Shown here: positions 1 to 5,111 of the stretch, piece after piece | Layout of the letters: every line of letters begins with the position of its first letter | Numbering within the stretch: the first letter of the stretch is position 1 | Assembly (NCBI GenBank): GCA_946543495.1 | Contig: CAMNLS010000065.1 | Location: 1-6,661, forward strand | Direction: 5' to 3' | Origin: an uncultured Selenomonadales bacterium | GTDB lineage: Bacteria; Bacillota; Negativicutes; Selenomonadales; Selenomonadaceae | DNA: 6,661 bases | Notes under the pieces: generated by a model | Told to the model about the DNA's origin: nothing | Database searches by the model: none | The model's input: the letters and a program-made list of their open reading frames with translations, nothing else | Program-made: the position numbers and the translations under genes

Positions 1-1146
1 TAAAAGCGCGGCGCATTTTCACTAGCCCATAAAGTTGAATGTATTCGTATCCGTCATTGGGCTTATCGTCGAAAAATATTTCGGGCACTCGTTCAAAAAT
101 ATTTGTGCGTAGTACGTTATCATCGGGCTTTTGAAGTTTGCTAAGAAGTTCGGGACGTTCGCTAAAAAATTTTTCCGAGAACTTGTAAGCAATGGGCGTG
201 TAAACAATTTCGCTGAGCGGGCGGAAGTTCGGATTATCGACGACAACTTTTTTATGAATTGATTTGAGTTCGTCAAAGGGAATGAACGTGCCGATTGCCC
301 CAAAGTCTTCAGCCTCGTCGCGAAGAGTAATAGCCACGCCGCCTTTGATGTCCACGCCCTTAAAATATTTCTTCGCGTCGGGCGCGTAGTCAAGAACTTT
401 AAAGTGCGGGTCGCTAAGCATGCGTTGATTAAAATCTTTGGGCGTCTGTCCAGCATTAGCAAGAAACCGCGCAGGTGTTATTAATTCGACTTTCTCTCCG
501 ACCTTGTACGCCGCCTCCATGAATTTATTATAGACGGGCGGTTGTCTGCCGTTGTTTTCTGTTTCTTCTTGATAAGGCGGGTTGCCAATCACAAAATCGA
601 ATTTCATATCAGAACCTCCTAAAAGAAATGAATCGCCGCTATTCCAATCCGTCACGTCTTCAAACAAACTAATCATCACGGGCGGCGGCTTTAATATATC
701 GGTCTGCCAAAAGTTGTGGCTGATAATCTCGGCGACCTCTTCAAGTTCAGCGGCTGAACAATCGCCAACGAATTCTGCGACCGTGAGCAAGACATTGGCG
801 CGGGCAATCAAAAGGCTATCGCTTAGCAGTTCGCAACCGTAGACGCTTTGCACTGCTTGACGCGCCCAAATAAACTTGTCGACGTTGGCGGGAATGCGGC
901 GCAGTTTTCTATCAAGGACACCTGCGCGGTCATTGCTGGGAATAAGTTCGCCCGATTCAGCGTCATAACGATTGGTAATGAACGGAGCCTCGCCGCAAGC
1001 AATCTCAAGCCACCGCGAATCAATCTGCCCGTCGTCGAGCGCGTCAACCATGAACTTAACGACGTGACTTGGCGTGAAGACTTCGGCATTAGTTCGCGTG
1101 CGCAAAAGTTTTTCGGCGTCGGATTTAAGGGCGCGGGGCTTAGGAA
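1..1146 (-). repeat. Left copy of a long diverged direct repeat (methyltransferase paralogue M2)
   Basis: This stretch aligns to 5531-6661 in the same orientation. The offset is 5530 nt on the left side and 5515 nt on the right side, so the M2 copy has a net 15 nt (5 codons) more in the middle part of the gene. Identity is uneven: five mismatches in the 136 nt at 945-1080, against 11 mismatches in the 60 nt at 241-300. The repeat is coding throughout. Confidence 0.9.
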
Positions 1147-1219
1147 ACTCTTTAATCGTCAAATCGCGCATGAGTATTGGCAGGACAGCTTTAATCGGCG
1201 GCACGTCGAAGTCAATCAT
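1..1219 (-). CDS. Eco57I-like N6-adenine DNA methyltransferase M2 (3' end outside window)
   Basis: Probable modification methylase transferring a methyl group from SAM to adenine N6 in a DNA target site. I translated 406 uninterrupted residues running off the left edge. Visible motifs: FTPSHVVKFM (48-57, motif X-like), WLEIACGEAPF (70-80, SAM-binding motif I), VYGCEL (126-131, motif II-like) and the catalytic NPPY (213-216, motif IV for amino-methyltransferases). Compared with its paralogue at 5112-6661, roughly 135 C-terminal residues, including most of the presumed target-recognition part, are missing here. The ATG start at 1219 has GGAGGAG upstream and overlaps the helicase stop by 8 nt (ATGATTGA), so translation is probably coupled. 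Family assignment rests on motifs and on remembered relatives annotated as Eco57I-type methylases; the target sequence cannot be told. A methylase-only role is likelier than a fused nuclease, since no nuclease motif is visible. Confidence 0.93.
   Translation of the reverse strand, partial: MIDFDVPPIKAVLPILMRDLTIKEFPKPRALKSDAEKLLRTRTNAEVFTPSHVVKFMVDALDDGQIDSRWLEIACGEAPFITNRYDAESGELIPSNDRAGVLDRKLRRIPANVDKFIWARQAVQSVYGCELLSDSLLIARANVLLTVAEFVGDCSAAELEEVAEIISHNFWQTDILKPPPVMISLFEDVTDWNSGDSFLLGGSDMKFDFVIGNPPYQEETENNGRQPPVYNKFMEAAYKVGEKVELITPARFLANAGQTPKDFNQRMLSDPHFKVLDYAPDAKKYFKGVDIKGGVAITLRDEAEDFGAIGTFIPFDELKSIHKKVVVDNPNFRPLSEIVYTPIAYKFSEKFFSERPELLSKLQKPDDNVLRTNIFERVPEIFFDDKPNDGYEYIQLYGLVKMRRAF
605..621 (-). 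promoter_or_regulatory. Possible internal translation start inside M2
   Basis: TAGGAGGT at 614-621 on the minus strand is a near-perfect Shine-Dalgarno sequence. It is followed after 6 nt by an in-frame ATG (605-607, codon 205) eight codons before NPPY. A shorter product with the catalytic motif and C-terminal half could be made. It may also be chance, as the Gly-Gly codons and Met could be constrained by the protein. Confidence 0.4.
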
Positions 1220-4200
1220 AAAGCTCCTCCAAAAGCTCGGCAAGTTTATCGTCCTTAGCAGCGGCAAGGGCGTCAGCCTTTTTAAGATTGTGCTTGTCGA
1301 TTTCAATTCCGAAGCCCAAGATATAATTCGTGGCGATAAGATAAATAATTTCGGTCGGCGCAAGCCCGTACACCTGCTTAGCAAAGATATGATTCAGACG
1401 CTCCACCTTATCGGGGAACAATGCCTTAAGCTTAGGACTGCGATAAAGCCGCTTGACGATTTCGGCGACGAATAAGCCGCTCTTCATGTACAAATCAATA
1501 AAAGTTTCGTCGGGGTCGTCAAAGTAATTGGGATACTCCGCCTCCAACAGGTCGCACATATAACGGACGGTTTCTTTGGGCGTGAATATTTGATTCGTGC
1601 GTTGGGGCGGTATGTAGTCGAAAATATCTTCAGCTTGCGACTCGTCGAAGTAGTTGGCAAGCTTGCGGCGCAAGTTAAGGAACTCTTTAACGGCGTCATC
1701 GAAGGTCACGGGGTCGAAGAGCTTTCCCACGTCGCGAAGATATCGGAACTGCTCAAGCGTGATGCTGGTCAGCTCTTGAAAGACTTCGTCGGGGATAATC
1801 TTATCGAATGTGGCAAGCGTGGCGGGCTTATCAATATCGCCGTAAGCCATGAGGAACGCGGGAATTGTTCTTGAAAAGCCGCGCAGTCGGTCGCGTATGT
1901 CATCTTCGACGGAATTTTTCTCGCGCTCTTGGATTTTCGTTTCGACGCTCTCAATGATAGTTTCTTCCGCAGATTTCATGAACTCGTTAATTCTGATAGG
2001 CAACTCCTCTTGAAATTTTTTCTCTGCCGCCTGCTTGAGGTTATCGAACTCGTTATTGATTTCGGCAATGGTGCGCCCGCTTTCCACACGATTTTTTAAA
2101 GCCTCGTCGCGTTTACGTTCAAGATTTATTTGGTCGAGCTTGTGATTCTCAAAAGTCTTATCGATAAGATTAACCGCTGCCTCGTTGCGTTGTTTCTCCA
2201 ACTTCTTGCGTTCGCCGCTCTTGAGGTCTTTGCCGTAATTCGCCTGCGCGGTGTCGAGGGTTTGTTTAATCGCGTCCTTGATAAGCTTTTTAACTTCGCG
2301 GGCTTCCGGCTCAACCTCTTTATAAACCTTATCGCCGAAGAGTTCCTTAGCCTTGCCGATGATGTGTTCTTTAGGTAAAGAAATTTCGCCGTCGTCGTCA
2401 AGGAAGAGCTTATCGGCGGCGGCGGTCACTTCGGCTTGAAGATTAATTTCTTCCTTCGTGACGGCGGGCAACTGGGAAATAATCTTTGCCACTTCGGCGG
2501 AGGCGTTGAAGACGTGCGAAATATTTTGAAAGAGGAAGTCGCTCATAAAGCCGCGCCGCACAACTTCAAGCGAACGAATCTTGCGCGGAATCGACAAAAC
2601 TTTTTCGGCGTCAAGTTCGATAAGCTCGCCGCCCTCGTCCTCGCCGATAACAGGGAAGAAGTTCAACAGTTCACGAATATTTTTTTGCCGCTGTTCAGAA
2701 TCGCCGCGCCCGCCGCTCGTATCGTCAGCCAAGTCATTGGCGAACGCCTCATAAATCATCAACGTTCGCGCCGGGTCGAAGTCAAAGACGTAAGCATTTT
2801 CCTTGCGCAGGAATTTGCCGCCGCGTTTGAACATGCAAGGGTTTTGCGCTCGGAACGCCGCCTGAATATAAAGCGCGGGGCTTTGAACGTTCGCAAGCAT
2901 TAATACACCTGTCCATTCGGGAATCGTCACGCCCGTTGTCAGCTGCCCGACTGAAAGCGTTATCGTCCGCTCGTGTTTCTTTATCGCGTCAATGACTTTG
3001 TTGTAAGCTTTTTTAATTGCGTCGTCGTCCTCAAGTTTGCCGTCGCCCGCCGCCAATATAATTTCGTAATCGCGGAAGGTCGGGTGCGCTTTAAGCTTAG
3101 CGGCAAGAGCGCGGGCACTGTCAACGCGATTTAACAGCCAAAACGTATGCCGCAATTCGTCGCGCAGTTCGGGCGTTGAGAACGGAAATTTTTTCTGCGT
3201 CGTCAAAGCGTCAAGGAATTTATCAACCGACGATTCATAATTGAACTTGCCTTTATTATCGGTTGAGAAAAACTCGTTAAGGTCGAAGGCGTATTCAACC
3301 GACTCGCCGTCCACGTCGACGCCGCGTTTCAATTCGTCGCGAACAATCTCCGACATCTGATAAGTATAAAGATTAAGGCGCGGCATTTCGGCGTAGGGAT
3401 TCTCCACTTCGACATCAGCCCAAGAAGTCTTGTGCTCTTGCTCATCGGCGTAAGTCCAACTAAAAATCGCGTCTTGCGGAAATTTATTCTTAGCCAGTGC
3501 TTTAAACGGCGTGCCTGATAAATGCAACGTAAACTTCCGCTTAATCCTGTCGAAGGCGATATCCGTCTTGAAGGTGTCAACGCCCTCGTGCGCCTCGTCG
3601 ACAACCAAAATATCCCAAGTTATGTCCGCGACCTCAGCAAGCTTATCAAATTCGCCGCCGAAATATTTTGAGCCTTTCAAGTCCTGCAAGCTCACGAATT
3701 CAATACAGCGGGCGTCTTCGTGATTAATCAATTCATTCTTGAAATCTTCGCGGCTTAAGACATAAGACTTGCCCTTGAGCGCGTCGACCTCACTAACAAA
3801 CAGCCAATCACCGCCGCCCATGAACTTTACGTAGTCATCGTACCAGGAATTAGCTAAGGCAGGGCGATTCGTCAAAATCAACACGCTATGCACGTCTGCA
3901 CGCTTGCAAAAGTCGTAAGTCGCTAAAGTCTTGCCGAAACGCGGCTTTGCATTCCAAAGGAACTGTCCGTCCGTGTGCTCACGAAAATATTTCGGCGTCG
4001 TTTCCACCGCTTGATTTTGTTCGCCGCGCAGAGTGTATGGTCTCGACAAAAGATTTTTCAGTATGCCGCGATTGCCCCTGAAGTCGTAGAAATGTTGATG
4101 AGCCTTATCGCTTTTGACTTCAAACCACTCCAAATTATTTTTTATGCCGAGCTTGCGCAGGTAAGCATGAAAGTCTTTGTCGCTGAACGCGTCAAACGTG

Positions 4201-4400
4201 CCGTCCTCGTAGACCGCGTTGCCCTTCCACTCCAATTTATAAATAATGCCCGCCGTCTGTGTCTGTTCTTTTATCCGCGTTTCCACGTCGCGTTCTGTGT
4301 AGCCGATTTTAGTCCAGCCCTCATGATACGTCACGCCCGGCGTCGTGTAGGCGTAAATCATCGGTGTAACTTTGCGGGCGGTGTTTATCCTAATCTTCAT
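1212..4400 (-). CDS. GIY-YIG nuclease / SF2 helicase with C-terminal methyltransferase-like half domain
   Basis: Probable restriction (DNA translocation and cleavage) subunit, 1062 aa. Residues about 14-115 look like a GIY-YIG/T5orf172 domain: IYAYTTPG, then KIGYTERDVETRIKEQ with candidate catalytic R42, H78 and EWF (91-93). An SF2 ATPase core follows: Walker A AKPRFGKT (151-158), DEAH (268-271), SGT (295-297), a motif V-like stretch at 484-502 and motif VI-like QAAFRAQNP (513-521). Residues about 690-830 are highly charged and helical, possibly coiled coil. The C-terminus resembles the front half of an adenine methyltransferase: FTPKETVRYM (939-948), FIDLYMKSG (967-975, a degenerate motif I) and VYGLAP (1010-1015), but the protein ends before any NPPY motif. 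The ATG at 4400 has GGAGG 7 nt upstream and overlaps the HEPN stop as ATGA. An ATG at residue 14 is possible but has no such site. Domain calls are from motif reading, without a database search. Confidence 0.93.
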   Translation of the reverse strand: MKIRINTARKVTPMIYAYTTPGVTYHEGWTKIGYTERDVETRIKEQTQTAGIIYKLEWKGNAVYEDGTFDAFSDKDFHAYLRKLGIKNNLEWFEVKSDKAHQHFYDFRGNRGILKNLLSRPYTLRGEQNQAVETTPKYFREHTDGQFLWNAKPRFGKTLATYDFCKRADVHSVLILTNRPALANSWYDDYVKFMGGGDWLFVSEVDALKGKSYVLSREDFKNELINHEDARCIEFVSLQDLKGSKYFGGEFDKLAEVADITWDILVVDEAHEGVDTFKTDIAFDRIKRKFTLHLSGTPFKALAKNKFPQDAIFSWTYADEQEHKTSWADVEVENPYAEMPRLNLYTYQMSEIVRDELKRGVDVDGESVEYAFDLNEFFSTDNKGKFNYESSVDKFLDALTTQKKFPFSTPELRDELRHTFWLLNRVDSARALAAKLKAHPTFRDYEIILAAGDGKLEDDDAIKKAYNKVIDAIKKHERTITLSVGQLTTGVTIPEWTGVLMLANVQSPALYIQAAFRAQNPCMFKRGGKFLRKENAYVFDFDPARTLMIYEAFANDLADDTSGGRGDSEQRQKNIRELLNFFPVIGEDEGGELIELDAEKVLSIPRKIRSLEVVRRGFMSDFLFQNISHVFNASAEVAKIISQLPAVTKEEINLQAEVTAAADKLFLDDDGEISLPKEHIIGKAKELFGDKVYKEVEPEAREVKKLIKDAIKQTLDTAQANYGKDLKSGERKKLEKQRNEAAVNLIDKTFENHKLDQINLERKRDEALKNRVESGRTIAEINNEFDNLKQAAEKKFQEELPIRINEFMKSAEETIIESVETKIQEREKNSVEDDIRDRLRGFSRTIPAFLMAYGDIDKPATLATFDKIIPDEVFQELTSITLEQFRYLRDVGKLFDPVTFDDAVKEFLNLRRKLANYFDESQAEDIFDYIPPQRTNQIFTPKETVRYMCDLLEAEYPNYFDDPDETFIDLYMKSGLFVAEIVKRLYRSPKLKALFPDKVERLNHIFAKQVYGLAPTEIIYLIATNYILGFGIEIDKHNLKKADALAAAKDDKLAELLEELYD
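1224..1230 (-). promoter_or_regulatory. Ribosome binding site of methyltransferase M2
   Basis: GGAGGAG on the minus strand, with GGAGG ending 6 nt before the ATG at 1219. It overlaps codons for the last Glu and Leu residues of the helicase protein, and fixes the M2 start. Confidence 0.75.
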
Positions 4401-4780
4401 TTGACTCCCTCCAAATAATTCTTTACTGCCTCAACGAACTCTGCCGCGTGATTATATTGTTCCTCTGCCTCTTCACGCGACGCAAAAACAAAATCCTCAT
4501 AATCGCAGTCGTTCCTGAACCTGAACGCCGCCCCTATATAATCGTAAAACTTAACGTCGAAAATGCCCGCCTTGATGTATTCGCGACGAAAGTAGCTGAT
4601 AACCGCCGAATGTTTCTTGAAGTCAATATTTCTTTCCGCAAGCAAGGCACGGATTGCCGTAAAAATCGCGTAATATGAGCGGTTAATTGAATCTTTGAAG
4701 TTGCCGTTGTCTATCATAAATCTTGTTGTTATAACTCGTTCAGCGGCAAGCCCCAAACGATATTTGGCGTATTCATTCAA
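4397..4780 (-). CDS. HEPN-domain protein, UPF0332-like (likely partner of the MNT nucleotidyltransferase)
   Basis: All-helical protein of 127 aa if begun at the TTG at 4780. Family hallmarks seen: SYYAIF (35-40), KKHS (55-58) and RNDCDY (89-94), matching the UPF0332-type pattern of a YYA motif, a Lys-x-His or Lys-His-Ser motif, and Arg...Asp-Tyr. HEPN proteins encoded beside MNT nucleotidyltransferases often act as toxins, many as RNases, neutralised by the partner. Here the RX4-6H RNase motif is not visible, so nuclease activity is doubtful. I chose TTG because AAGGAGGG sits 8 nt upstream and the start overlaps the nucleotidyltransferase stop by 8 nt; the resulting length is usual for the family. 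A longer frame from ATG at 4846 would overlap the upstream gene by 74 nt and adds a basic, non-family extension. The stop overlaps the helicase ATG by 4 nt, so the pair is coupled into the restriction operon. Confidence 0.88.
   Translation of the reverse strand: MNEYAKYRLGLAAERVITTRFMIDNGNFKDSINRSYYAIFTAIRALLAERNIDFKKHSAVISYFRREYIKAGIFDVKFYDYIGAAFRFRNDCDYEDFVFASREEAEEQYNHAAEFVEAVKNYLEGVK
4405..4412 (-). promoter_or_regulatory. Ribosome binding site of the GIY-YIG/helicase gene
   Basis: GGAGGGAG on the minus strand, with GGAGG ending 7 nt before the ATG at 4400. It lies within the final codons of the HEPN gene and supports the 1062-residue start over the in-frame ATG at codon 14. Confidence 0.75.
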
Positions 4781-5111
4781 GGCGGATTCCCTCCTTGCGT
4801 ATGTTTTTGTAGTAGCCCGATTCATTTTTATATTTCTCAAAGTCAACGGCGGGAATTGCCGTCGGCGAAGTCAGCACGTCGAATTCCAAGTCAATTTTGT
4901 TTGCATCACTCCAAAGCTGCCAACGCTTTTTCTGCACGTCGAGACGCTTGCCCTTAACGATAGCCGCGAAGTCTATATCCGAATCTTCGTCGTAATCGCC
5001 GCGTGCATATGAGCCGTAAAGATAAATAGCCTCAATGTCGTCGCCGTATGCCTTGCGATATGCCGCCACCACCCGCCGACAAATTTCCTCCATGTGCGGC
5101 ATTGCATTCAT
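4773..5111 (-). CDS. MNT-type minimal nucleotidyltransferase (probable antitoxin of the HEPN pair)
   Basis: Small cytoplasmic nucleotidyltransferase of the DNA polymerase beta superfamily, 112 aa. The diagnostic motif is YLYGSYARGDYDEDSDIDF at 30-48: the Gly-Ser pair (33-34) binds nucleotide and D45 and D47 are the metal-binding aspartates. The third acidic residue is probably within IDLEFDVL (73-80; D74, E76 or D78), which I cannot settle by eye. In studied MNT-HEPN pairs such as MntA-HepT, the transferase adds AMP groups to the HEPN toxin and so inactivates it; applying this here is inference. The ATG at 5111 directly follows the TGA of the upstream methyltransferase with no gap, and AAGGAG lies 9 nt before it inside that gene. 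In-frame ATGs at codons 4 and 7 are possible alternatives. The active-site residues appear intact, so it is probably catalytic. Confidence 0.93.
   Translation of the reverse strand: MNAMPHMEEICRRVVAAYRKAYGDDIEAIYLYGSYARGDYDEDSDIDFAAIVKGKRLDVQKKRWQLWSDANKIDLEFDVLTSPTAIPAVDFEKYKNESGYYKNIRKEGIRLE
4789..4796 (-). promoter_or_regulatory. Ribosome binding site deciding the HEPN TTG start
   Basis: AAGGAGGG on the minus strand, 8 nt before the TTG at 4780 and inside the last codons of the nucleotidyltransferase gene. It supports the short HEPN start over the ATG at 4846 and suggests coupled translation of the two partners. Confidence 0.75.

Noticed and set aside
22..462. A 146-residue minus-strand open frame
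   Set aside because: It lies in another frame of M2, whose own frame is open across the same DNA and carries clear methyltransferase motifs; the alternative translation is low-complexity and basic.
823..1089. Similar minus-strand open frames at 823-1089 and 6335-6538
   Set aside because: Their mutual similarity comes only from the paralogous methyltransferases in which they are out-of-frame shadows.
848..1475. Overlapping plus-strand open frames at 848-1258 and 1074-1475
   Set aside because: They are antisense to M2 and the helicase end, have no recognisable domain, and arise from codon composition of the true genes.
3975..4418. Plus-strand open frame of 147 residues
   Set aside because: It is antisense to the N-terminal GIY-YIG and Walker A region of the helicase gene, which is well supported by motifs.
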